A stretch of 64,000 bases of DNA from Modestobacter versicolor (GTDB lineage: Bacteria; Actinomycetota; Actinomycetes; Mycobacteriales; Geodermatophilaceae). Shown in pieces: positions 54,755-61,666 of this stretch (positions within the stretch are counted from its first letter, which is position 1; each line of letters begins with the position of its first letter). The notes below the pieces were generated by a model. That model saw only the letters and a program-made list of their open reading frames with translations, searched no databases and was not told where the DNA came from. The stretch is from the NCBI RefSeq assembly GCF_014195485.1, contig NZ_JACIBU010000001.1, positions 2,356,001-2,420,000 on the forward strand. The letters run 5' to 3'. Both the position numbers and the translations under genes were made by a program.

Positions 54755-55237
54755 TCAGCCGACCTCGGGGACCCGCAGCGTGTGGTCGGGGTCCAGCCGC
54801 TCCAGGACGACGGTCAGCACGTCACCCAGCGCCTCGGTCTGCGCCGGGGTCAGGCCGGCGAACAGCGCCTCCCGGACGGCGGAGACGTGCCCTGGGGCGA
54901 CCCGCTGGACGACGTCCCAGCCCTCGTCGGTGAGCACGGCGAGGTTGCCGCGGCGGTCCTCGGTGGCCCGCTCGCGCCGCACCCAGCCGCGCTCCTCGAG
55001 CCGGGCGACGGTGTGCGAGAGCCGGCTCTGCGACTGGTTGGCGGTGCGGGCCAGGTCGCTCATCCGGCGGCTGCGGTCCGGTGCCTCCGACAGCATGGCC
55101 AGCACCACGTAGGCGGCGTGGGTGAGCCCGGCGTCGCGCTGCAGCTGTGCGTCGAGGGTGTGCGGCAGCAGCTCGGTGACCGCCAGCCAGGCGCGCCAGG
55201 TGCGCTGCTGCTGCTCGTCGAGCCACTCCTGCGCCAC
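54755..55237 (-). CDS. MarR family transcriptional regulator
   Basis: 160-residue winged-helix protein. [20 protein letters not shown] starts the [23 protein letters not shown] is the recognition helix, and [20 protein letters not shown] is the wing. GTG 55237 ([14 protein letters not shown]) is chosen because upstream codons read as Arg/Pro-rich non-coding sequence. It precedes the luciferase-like gene and probably controls it. Confidence 0.9.
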   Translation of the reverse strand: MAQEWLDEQQQRTWRAWLAVTELLPHTLDAQLQRDAGLTHAAYVVLAMLSEAPDRSRRMSDLARTANQSQSRLSHTVARLEERGWVRRERATEDRRGNLAVLTDEGWDVVQRVAPGHVSAVREALFAGLTPAQTEALGDVLTVVLERLDPDHTLRVPEVG

Positions 55238-55404
55238 GGCTGGACCGTACCGGCCGTGCCCGGGCGGGCGCCGGTGTGAGCGGGCGCACTCACCCGCCAC
55301 GGGTCCCCGGCGTGGACGGCGGGTGGGCCGACGGCGCATCATTGGCAGTCGCCAGGGCCGAGTGCCAGCCCCGGCTCGGACACCGACGAGGAGTTCCCAG
55401 CACC

Positions 55405-55740
55405 GTGCCCACCTACCAGTACGTCTGCACCAACCCCGAGGGCAAGCACGAGTTCGAGGTCGTGCAGTCGTTCACCGACCCCGCGGTGGCCACCTGCCCG
55501 GAGTGCGGCGCCCCGGTGCGCAAGGTCTACGGCTCGGTCGGCGTGGTCTTCAAGGGGTCGGGCTTCTACCGCACCGACAGCCGCAAGGCCGAGAGCTCCT
55601 CCGCCCCCGCGGCCAGCAAGGAGTCCTCCACCACCAAGGAGTCCTCCAGCAGCAGCAACGGCAGCAAGGAGTCCTCGAGCTCCAGCTCGTCGACGAGCTC
55701 GTCGACGACCCCGAGCACCGGCGGCAAGGCCGCCAACTGA
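55405..55740 (+). CDS. FmdB-type zinc ribbon protein with Ser-rich tail
   Basis: Small protein of 111 residues. The N-terminus MPTYQYVC-type (GTG 55405, GAGGAG upstream) starts a CxxC zinc ribbon; the second knuckle CPECGAPVRKVYGSVGVVFK is intact. The first knuckle is CTNPEGKHEFEV, which lacks the second cysteine that relatives have (YxCxxCGHxFE). Residues 65-111 are nearly all Ser, Thr, Lys and Gly, probably disordered. Function of FmdB proteins is not known. Confidence 0.88.
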   Translation: MPTYQYVCTNPEGKHEFEVVQSFTDPAVATCPECGAPVRKVYGSVGVVFKGSGFYRTDSRKAESSSAPAASKESSTTKESSSSSNGSKESSSSSSSTSSSTTPSTGGKAAN

Positions 55741-55849
55741 CCCGGCACGGACGACGGCGGCGCGCTGCCGCGCGTCCACAGCGGGCACACCGGTCCACAG
55801 ACCGGCGCTGAGGCCCCGCGCTCCCCGCCGCACCGCCCACGCTGGTCGG

Positions 55850-56500
55850 GTGCCCCGCCTCCGCCGCCCCCGGTCGCCGGTGCACCTGCTCCGGCAGGTC
55901 GCCGCCGCCTCGCTCGCCTGCCTGGCGCTGGTGCTCGCGCTGCGGCCCCCGCCGCCGGCCACCGGCGCCGAGCCCACCTCGCCGGTCGCGGTCGCCGCGG
56001 CCGACCTGCCCGCCGGCACCGTGCTGGCCCCCGGCGACCTGGCGGTCGTCCGGCTGCCGGCCGGGGTCCTGCCGGGTGGGGCGGCTGCCGACGCCGAGGA
56101 GCTCACCGGTCAGCTGCTCGCCGCCCCGGTGCGCGCCGGAGAGCCGGTCACCGACGTCCGCGTCGTCGGCCCGGGGCTGTGGTCCGCGGTGCCGGCCGGG
56201 CTGGTCGCCGCGCCGGTGCGGCTGGCCGACCTCGCGGTGGCCGGCCTGCTCCGCGCCGGCGACCGGGTCGACGTGCTGGCGGCGCCCGGCGACGCCCTGA
56301 CCGCGACCGGCGACGCTGCCGCAGCGGGGGTGCTCGTCGTGGCCGAAGGCGCGCTGGTGGTCGCGGTCCCGGCCGGCGAGGCGCCCGGCGCGGTCGCGGA
56401 CGGCGGGCTGCTGGTGCTCGCCGTCCCACCGGACACCGCGCAGCAGCTCGCCGCTGCCGGGGCTGCGGGCTCCCTCACCGTTACGCTCGGCCGGCCGTGA
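55850..56500 (+). CDS. SAF-domain protein (CpaB/RcpC-like)
   Basis: 216 residues: a signal or anchor helix (VAAASLACLALVLAL, about 18-32), then a SAF domain (VAAADLPAGTVLAPGDLAVV, about 49-115) and a second, RcpC-type half (LLRAGDRVDVLAAPGDAL onward). Such proteins assist Flp pilus assembly or flagellar P-ring formation, but no pilus genes are nearby. GTG 55850. It precedes mscL by 45 nt. Exported or membrane-attached. Confidence 0.82.
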   Translation: MPRLRRPRSPVHLLRQVAAASLACLALVLALRPPPPATGAEPTSPVAVAAADLPAGTVLAPGDLAVVRLPAGVLPGGAAADAEELTGQLLAAPVRAGEPVTDVRVVGPGLWSAVPAGLVAAPVRLADLAVAGLLRAGDRVDVLAAPGDALTATGDAAAAGVLVVAEGALVVAVPAGEAPGAVADGGLLVLAVPPDTAQQLAAAGAAGSLTVTLGRP

Positions 56501-56545
56501 TCATGGGGCCACGCGCCGTCGCCCCCACGACCGAGGGGTACCGCG

Positions 56546-57010
56546 TTGCTCAAGAACGTCGCCAAGGGCTTCAAGGACTTCCTGCTCCGCGGGAACGTCG
56601 TCGAGCTCGCCGTCGCGGTCGTCATCGGCGCGGCCTTCACCGCCGTGGTCAGCTCGTTCACCGAGTCGTTCCTGCAGCCGCTGATCGGCCTGGTCGGTGG
56701 CGGCGGGGTCACCGGCGGCACCAGCACGGTCAACGGGCAGGTCTTCCGCTGGGGCGACTTCATCAACCAGGTCATCACCTTCGTGCTGACCGCGGCGGTC
56801 ATCTACTTCATCGTCGTGCTGCCGCTCAAGACGATCGCGGAGCGCCGCAGGCGCGGCGAGGAGGCCGGTCCCGCCGCGCCCACCCAGGTGGAGCTGCTGG
56901 CCGAGATCCGTGACCTGCTGCGCGCCCAGCAGGGGCTCGACCCCGCAACCGAGGAGGAGAGCGGCCGGCACGCCTCCACCGGCGAGTTCCGCCGCCCCGT
57001 CCAGCCGTAG
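56546..57010 (+). CDS. mscL: Large-conductance mechanosensitive channel
   Basis: Pentameric osmotic safety valve of 154 residues. FKDFLLRGNVVELAVAVVIG (residues 9-28) and AAFTAVVSSFTESFLQPLIG make TM1 and its pore lining; TM2 is VITFVLTAAVIYFIVVLPL. The C-terminus is longer than the 136-residue E. coli protein by an acidic tail. TTG 56546 is used as the start, with GAGGGG upstream. It faces the minus-strand small ORF across a hairpin. Confidence 0.95.
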   Translation: MLKNVAKGFKDFLLRGNVVELAVAVVIGAAFTAVVSSFTESFLQPLIGLVGGGGVTGGTSTVNGQVFRWGDFINQVITFVLTAAVIYFIVVLPLKTIAERRRRGEEAGPAAPTQVELLAEIRDLLRAQQGLDPATEEESGRHASTGEFRRPVQP

Positions 57011-57027
57011 GCGACGGGCTGGAACGG

Positions 57028-57078
57028 CCTCGCTGCAGGGGCCCGCGCCGAGCTCGCGAGGCGTGGGGGGCAGCGAGG
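57028..57078. terminator. Bidirectional hairpin after mscL
   Basis: CCTCGCTGC (57028-57036) pairs with GCAGCGAGG (57070-57078) around a long GC-rich loop that can fold again. It lies between the converging mscL and the small minus-strand gene. Confidence 0.6.
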
Positions 57079-57083
57079 TCCTC

Positions 57084-57281
57084 CTACCAGTGCGGGGGGC
57101 GGTCCTCCAGGTAGCGGCGGTCGTCGTCGTCCGGGTCGGCCGGCCGCTCGCCCCAGCCGACGTCGCTGTCGTCGGGCGCCCGCTCCGGGCGCACGCTCGA
57201 CGTGGTCTCGTCCCGCCGCGGCTCGACCGCCGGCTGCTCGGGTGCTGACTGCGCGGGTGCTGGCTGCTCGGGTGCTGGCAC
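57084..57281 (-). CDS. Small acidic hypothetical protein
   Basis: 65 residues from GTG 57281, beginning VPAPEQPAPAQSAPEQPAVE and ending with SDVGWGERPADPDDDDRRYL and then EDRPPHW. The C-terminal pattern of Asp/Arg followed by RPPHW/H is widespread among small actinobacterial proteins, which is why I call it real. Function unknown. It lies 26 nt downstream of the YbaK-like gene on the same strand. Confidence 0.6.
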   Translation of the reverse strand: MPAPEQPAPAQSAPEQPAVEPRRDETTSSVRPERAPDDSDVGWGERPADPDDDDRRYLEDRPPHW

Positions 57282-57307
57282 GCCACCGACGATAGGTGGG
57301 CCAGGGG

Positions 57308-57853
57308 TCAGTCCAGCGGCTGACCCAGGCCCTCCAGCACCTCGGCGCCGGGCAGCGCGGCGAGCACGGCGCCGGGCACCGCGAGCTTGCTGCCCCGGGT
57401 GCCCGAGCCGATGACGACCAGCTCGCTGGCCGCCACCGCGGCGTCGACCAGCACCGGCCAGGACGACGGCAGGCCGACCGGGGTGATCCCGCCGTAGGCC
57501 ATGCCGGACTCGGCGACGGCCACGTCCTGCGGCGCGAACGACGCCTTGCGGGCACCCAGGTGCCGGCGCACCAGCCCGTTCACGTCCGCCCGGGTGGTGG
57601 CCAGCACCAGGCAGGCAGCGAGCGTCGTCTCCCCCGCACGCCGGGCGGCGACCACCACGCAGTTCGCCGACGCCGCGGCCGGCACGCCGTAGACGTCGGT
57701 GAAGGCAGCGGTGTCGGCCGCGTCGTCGTCGATGGCGGCGACCCACACCGGGCCGGCGAGCCCGGGGACCGCGGCGGCGACCGGGCCGCCGAGCAGGTCC
57801 AGGTGCTCGTGCGCCGGCAACCAGGTGAGCGAGCCGAGCTGCGGTGCGGTCAT
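57308..57853 (-). CDS. YbaK/EbsC-like aminoacyl-tRNA deacylase
   Basis: Editing-domain protein of 181 residues. ANCVVVAARRAGETTLAACL (family motif with Asn-Cys then the strand and an Ala-rich helix), DVNGLVRRHLGARKASFAPQ (conserved Lys) and ESGMAYGGITPVGLP match the Cys-tRNAPro/Ala-tRNA deacylase family. ATG 57853 is used; GTG 57871 would add six residues. The family removes mischarged amino acids from tRNA. Confidence 0.9.
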   Translation of the reverse strand: MTAPQLGSLTWLPAHEHLDLLGGPVAAAVPGLAGPVWVAAIDDDAADTAAFTDVYGVPAAASANCVVVAARRAGETTLAACLVLATTRADVNGLVRRHLGARKASFAPQDVAVAESGMAYGGITPVGLPSSWPVLVDAAVAASELVVIGSGTRGSKLAVPGAVLAALPGAEVLEGLGQPLD

Positions 57854-57948
57854 GCCCTGATCGTGCGTCACCGGTCGGTCGCCCCGCCGCCCGGGTCAGC
57901 ACCTCCCCGCGCTGTCGTCGCGGGGCGGTCCGGGTGAGGATGGCGGCC

Positions 57949-58308
57949 ATGATCGGTCAGCTGCACTCCGTGGTCATCGACGCCCCCGACCCGCACGCCC
58001 TGGCGACCTTCTACGCCGGCGTGCTGGGCATGGAGGTCAAGGGCCAGCCGGGCGACGACTGGGTGGTGGCCACCGGCGCCGGCTACCGGCTCGCCTTCCA
58101 GGCGGCGCCGGACCTCACACCCCCGGACTGGCCCGACCCGGCCCGCCCGCAGCAGTTCCACCTCGACATCCGGGTCGCCGACGTCGACGTCGCCGAGCCG
58201 CAGGTGCTCGAGCTGGGCGCCCGCCGGCTGCCCGGGGGCGGCGGCGACTTCCGGGTCTACGCCGACCCGGTCGGGCACCCGTTCTGCCTCGTCTGGGACG
58301 CGGCGTGA
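57949..58308 (+). CDS. VOC family protein (glyoxalase/bleomycin-resistance fold)
   Basis: 119-residue beta-alpha-beta metal-enzyme fold protein. IGQLHSVVIDAPDPHALATF (first metal-ligand region), AGVLGMEVKGQPGD, and the second repeat FHLDIRVADVDVAEPQVLEL with HPFCLVWD at the end. ATG 57949 has GAGG 9 nt upstream; ATG 57940 also possible. It overlaps the thioesterase gene by 4 nt, and the two are probably one operon with the downstream phosphotransferase. Reaction unknown. Confidence 0.88.
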   Translation: MIGQLHSVVIDAPDPHALATFYAGVLGMEVKGQPGDDWVVATGAGYRLAFQAAPDLTPPDWPDPARPQQFHLDIRVADVDVAEPQVLELGARRLPGGGGDFRVYADPVGHPFCLVWDAA

Positions 58309-58703
58309 CCGACCCGACCGCGACGAGCGCCTTCGTCGACGCCACCGGCCTGGAGCTCACCGAGGTCACCGGCACCCGGGTGGCCGGGCAGGTCGAGGTC
58401 GGCCCGCAGCACCACACGCCCTGGGGCGTCGTGCACGGCGGCGTCTACTGCACGATCGTGGAGTCCGCGGCCAGCCTGGGGGCGAGCGCCGCGGTGGCCG
58501 ACCGCGGTCAGTTCAGCGTCGGCGTCTCGAACAGCACCGACTTCCTCCGGCCGATGACCGCCGGCCGGCTGGACGTCGTCGCCGAGCCGGTGCAGCAGGG
58601 GAAGACGCTGCAGCTGTGGCTGGTCACGATGACCCGCGAGGACGGCAAGCTCGTCGCCCGCGGGCAGGTCCGGCTGCAGAACGTGCCGCTGCCCGGGGCG
58701 TGA
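58305..58703 (+). CDS. Hotdog-fold thioesterase (PaaI-like)
   Basis: 132-residue hotdog protein. HHTPWGVVHGGVYCTIVESA contains the VHGG-type motif; active-site acid/Asn in SNSTDFLRPMTAGRLDVVAE. Acts on acyl-CoA esters, most likely aromatic ones in the family's best-known members. GTG 58305 overlaps the VOC gene (GTGA), and the stop overlaps the next start. Confidence 0.92.
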   Translation: MTDPTATSAFVDATGLELTEVTGTRVAGQVEVGPQHHTPWGVVHGGVYCTIVESAASLGASAAVADRGQFSVGVSNSTDFLRPMTAGRLDVVAEPVQQGKTLQLWLVTMTREDGKLVARGQVRLQNVPLPGA

Positions 58704-59593
58704 TCGACCGCGTCGACCGGGCGGTCGCCGCCGCGGTGGCGGTGGCCGGCGCGCACGGGGTGGTCAGCGCCGACCCGGTCGTGCTGTCCGACGGGGTGAA
58801 CCTCGTCCTCCACCTGCGACCGGCGCCGGTGGTCGCCCGGGTCGCCACGCTGACCCCGCTGCTCCGCCCGGACGTCGCCCGCCAGCCGCGCCGCGACCTC
58901 GCGCTGGCCGCTGCCCTGGCGGCGGCCGGGGCACCGGTGCTCACCCCGTCGGACCTGCTGCCGCCCGGGCCGCACGAGCACGGCGGGCTGACCCTGTCGT
59001 TCTGGCGGTACGCCGAGCTGCTGCCCGAACGGCCCACGCCGGCCGTCGCGGGCCGCACACTCGCCGAGCTGCACACCGTGCTCGCCGACGTCGTCCCCGG
59101 CTGGGACGGCGACCCGCTGGACACCCCGCTCGGCGACCTGGCCGTCTTCCTCGAGCGCGGGGTGGAGCTCGGCGCGCCCGCACCGCTGGTCGCCGCCACC
59201 GGGGAGCTGCTCGGCGAGCTCCGGCCCCGGCTGGCCGGCCCGGTGCAGCCGCTGCACGGCGACGCCCACCCGGGCAACCTGCTGCGGACGGCGGGCGGCT
59301 GGGTGTGGGCCGACCTGGAGGACACCTGCCGGGGCCCGCGGGGCTGGGACCTCGCCTGCCTGCTGCGGACCAGCCGGCTGGACGGCCGGGCGGCGCTCGA
59401 CGCGGTGCCGGACCGCCCCGGCGACGACGAGGTGGCTCCGTTCGGGTGGCTGCGCGCGCTGCACGCTTCCGCCTGGTGGTTCGTGCACGCGGTGCGGGTG
59501 CCCGAGCACCTGCCGGCGGCCCGGGAGCAGCTGACCGCCGCCGTGGCGGAGGTCAGCGCAGGCCTGCGGGGAGCGCCTCCGGGTCGAGGGTGA
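58700..59593 (+). CDS. Aminoglycoside phosphotransferase-like (APH family) kinase
   Basis: Protein-kinase-like small-molecule phosphotransferase of 297 residues. Catalytic loop VQPLHGDAHPGNLLRTAGG (HGDxHxxN) and metal-binding Asp in VWADLEDTCRGPRGWDLACL are present. The N-terminal lobe has VVLSDGVNLVLHLRPAPVVA. The GTG at 58700 overlaps the thioesterase stop by 4 nt. Substrate unknown; family members include drug-modifying and metabolic kinases, and there is no sign of a resistance island. The end overlaps the convergent next gene by 41 nt. Confidence 0.9.
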   Translation: MIDRVDRAVAAAVAVAGAHGVVSADPVVLSDGVNLVLHLRPAPVVARVATLTPLLRPDVARQPRRDLALAAALAAAGAPVLTPSDLLPPGPHEHGGLTLSFWRYAELLPERPTPAVAGRTLAELHTVLADVVPGWDGDPLDTPLGDLAVFLERGVELGAPAPLVAATGELLGELRPRLAGPVQPLHGDAHPGNLLRTAGGWVWADLEDTCRGPRGWDLACLLRTSRLDGRAALDAVPDRPGDDEVAPFGWLRALHASAWWFVHAVRVPEHLPAAREQLTAAVAEVSAGLRGAPPGRG

Positions 59594-60467
59594 CCCGGAA
59601 CAGCGCGCGGGGGTCCTGCAGGGTCGCCGGTGGCCGGGCCGCCGAGCGGGGCACGACGTGGGAGAACCGGGCCGGCCGGCGGTGCGGGAGCAGCTCGCGG
59701 CCGGCGAAGGCGTAGCCGCCGACGACCTCGCCCAGCAGCAGCCCCGCACCGTGCTCGACCGGCAGCCCCACCAGGTCACCGGGGGCCATCTCGTCGAGCA
59801 GCGCCGAGAGCTGGCGCAGGTCCTTGGCCGGGCGTCGTCCGGAGAGCTCCTTGGACAGCGCCCGCAGCTCGGCGGCCGAGAGCCCAGTCGCGTCGACGTC
59901 CACCCCGGACTGGACGCCCAGCCCGACGATGCCGCTGGCCAGCGCGGCCCCCAGCTCGTTGTGCGCGCGGGGCCGCACGACCCAGACCGGCGTGCCCTCC
60001 GGTGCGGGGGCGGGCGGGACGTCGTCCGAGCCCGGCCACCTGTACGGCAGGTCGTCGGGGTCGCCCGGGAACCGGGAGCGGTAGAACTCCGGGTCCTTGG
60101 CCAGCAGGTTCGAGCGGTGCGAGAGGTGCAGCTGCTCGTCGCCGACCCAGCTGGGCAGCAGCCCGGCGGCGGCAGCCTCCTGCTGGGTCATCCCCGCCGC
60201 GTCGGGGGCGAACTCGGCGATGAGGGTCTCGGTGGTGTCGGCGAAGCCGCGCTCCCGCCAGACCCGCACCATCGCCAGCGAGTACACGACCAGCCCCGCG
60301 GTGTGCCCGCGCCACATGGTGACGACCGGGTGGTTGGCCCAGCCGTAGTCGGGCAGCTCGAGCGCGCGCAGCACCTGCAGGCACTCGACGCGCTGCTTGC
60401 CGAGCCGGGGGTTGTCCAGGAGGCGGGCGGACTCGGTGAAGTCGGCGACCGGCAGGAAGGTCTGCAT
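59553..60467 (-). CDS. MSMEG_6728-like (pyrimidine-dimer-glycosylase-like) protein fused to a PUA-like domain
   Basis: 304 residues in two parts. Residues 1-150 match the MSMEG_6728/T4 endonuclease V-like family: MQTFLPVADFTESARLLDNP, RLGKQRVECLQVLRALEL and NHPVVTMWRGHTAGLVVYSL. Residues 159-304 look like the N-terminal module of Mrr-type restriction endonucleases: VWVVRPRAHNELGAALASGI, APGDLVGLPVEHGAGLLLGE and a C-terminal VPRSA..FRVTL strand. That match is by pattern only. ATG 60467. Possible role: recognition and excision of damaged or modified bases. Confidence 0.7.
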   Translation of the reverse strand: MQTFLPVADFTESARLLDNPRLGKQRVECLQVLRALELPDYGWANHPVVTMWRGHTAGLVVYSLAMVRVWRERGFADTTETLIAEFAPDAAGMTQQEAAAAGLLPSWVGDEQLHLSHRSNLLAKDPEFYRSRFPGDPDDLPYRWPGSDDVPPAPAPEGTPVWVVRPRAHNELGAALASGIVGLGVQSGVDVDATGLSAAELRALSKELSGRRPAKDLRQLSALLDEMAPGDLVGLPVEHGAGLLLGEVVGGYAFAGRELLPHRRPARFSHVVPRSAARPPATLQDPRALFRVTLDPEALPAGLR

Positions 60468-60483
60468 CGCCGTCCAGTCTGGT

Positions 60484-60783
60484 TCAGCCGTCGAGCTGGT
60501 GCAGTGCGGTCTCCCAGCGGTCGCGCCGCTGCACCTCGTCCTGCTCCCACCAGGCGGTGCCGCGCTCGCCGAGCCCGGTCTTGGCCAGCTGCACCCGGGC
60601 CCGGGCGGCGGCCACCGCGGCGTCGTCACCGCGGGAGGTGCGCACCGCCGAGCGGGCCACCCCGAGGTGGTGCAGCAGCCGGGCCCGGACGTCGTCGGGC
60701 AGCGCCGGGTCCGCCGTCCGCCAGCGCCGCCCGTCGACGACGATCCAGCGGCCGTCCTCGGTGTGCTCGACCTCGCGGCTCAC
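60484..60783 (-). CDS. Conserved hypothetical protein (99 residues)
   Basis: Charged soluble protein: DGRWIVVDGRRWRTADPALP, RARVQLAKTGLGERGTAWWE and QDEVQRRDRWETAL. Small actinobacterial proteins of this kind are often labelled biopolymer transporter Tol without evidence. GTG 60783 overlaps the sirtuin stop by 4 nt, so it is translationally coupled. Function unknown. Confidence 0.8.
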   Translation of the reverse strand: MSREVEHTEDGRWIVVDGRRWRTADPALPDDVRARLLHHLGVARSAVRTSRGDDAAVAAARARVQLAKTGLGERGTAWWEQDEVQRRDRWETALHQLDG

Positions 60784-61634
60784 CCGAGCCGGCGGGCCAG
60801 CTCGGGCAGCACCGCACCCAGCGGGGCGTCCACCTTGACGTCGGCCTTCGCGTCGCCGCGGGTCGGCCCGGAGTTCACGATCGCCACCGGGATGCCGCGC
60901 TTGGCGGCGGCGATGACGAACCGGTAGCCGCTCATCACGGTCAACGACGAGCCCAGCACCAGCAGCGACCGGGCCCGCTCGACCAGCCCGAAGCAGTGGT
61001 CGACCCGGTCACGGGGCACCGTCTCGCCGAAGAAGACGACGTCGGGCTTCAGCGGGCCGCCGCCGCAGGCCAGGCAGTCGACCATCACGAACCCGTCGAG
61101 CGCCTCGTCGGGCAGCTCGACGTCACCGTCGGGGTTGACCTCGTCGGTGACGTCCGGCCGGAACCCGGGGTTGGCCGCCCGGAGCCGGACGTCGAGGGCT
61201 GCCCGGTCGGCGACGTCGCCGCAGCCCAGGCAGACGGTGCGGTCCAGCCCGCCGTGCAGCTCGACGACGTCGCGGGCACCCGCGGCCTGGTGCAGCCCGT
61301 CGACGTTCTGGGTGATCACCTCGCCGACCGCACCGCACTGCTGGAGGGCGGCGACCGCCCGGTGGCCGTCGTTCGGGCGGGCCTCGCCGATCTGCCGCCA
61401 GCCGACGAAGCTGCGTGCCCAGTAGCGGTGCCGGCCACGCGGGTCGCGGGTGAAGGTCTGCCAGGTCATCGGGGTGTGCCGGCGCAGCGACCCGGTCACG
61501 CCCCGGTAGTCGGGGATGCCGGAGTCGGTGGAGAGGCCCGCGCCGGACAGCACCAGCGCACCGCCGTCGGCGAGCAGGTCGGCGAGGGCGGGCACGCCCT
61601 CGACCGTGGTGGGGACTGCGGTCACGCCCCCCAT
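60780..61634 (-). CDS. Sir2-type NAD-dependent protein deacylase
   Basis: 284 residues. ALVLSGAGLSTDSGIPDYRG (NAD binding, about residues 26-45), ITQNVDGLHQAAGA (catalytic region), VELHGG (catalytic His) and four zinc cysteines (VCLGCG and VDCLACGG) are present. LVLGSSLTVMSGYRFV follows. It removes acyl groups from lysines such as in acetyl-CoA synthetase. ATG 61634, or GTG 61625. The next gene overlaps its stop. Confidence 0.96.
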   Translation of the reverse strand: MGGVTAVPTTVEGVPALADLLADGGALVLSGAGLSTDSGIPDYRGVTGSLRRHTPMTWQTFTRDPRGRHRYWARSFVGWRQIGEARPNDGHRAVAALQQCGAVGEVITQNVDGLHQAAGARDVVELHGGLDRTVCLGCGDVADRAALDVRLRAANPGFRPDVTDEVNPDGDVELPDEALDGFVMVDCLACGGGPLKPDVVFFGETVPRDRVDHCFGLVERARSLLVLGSSLTVMSGYRFVIAAAKRGIPVAIVNSGPTRGDAKADVKVDAPLGAVLPELARRLG

Positions 61635-61666
61635 GGTCCCTGCGTAACGGTGCCCGCGCCCGCCCG

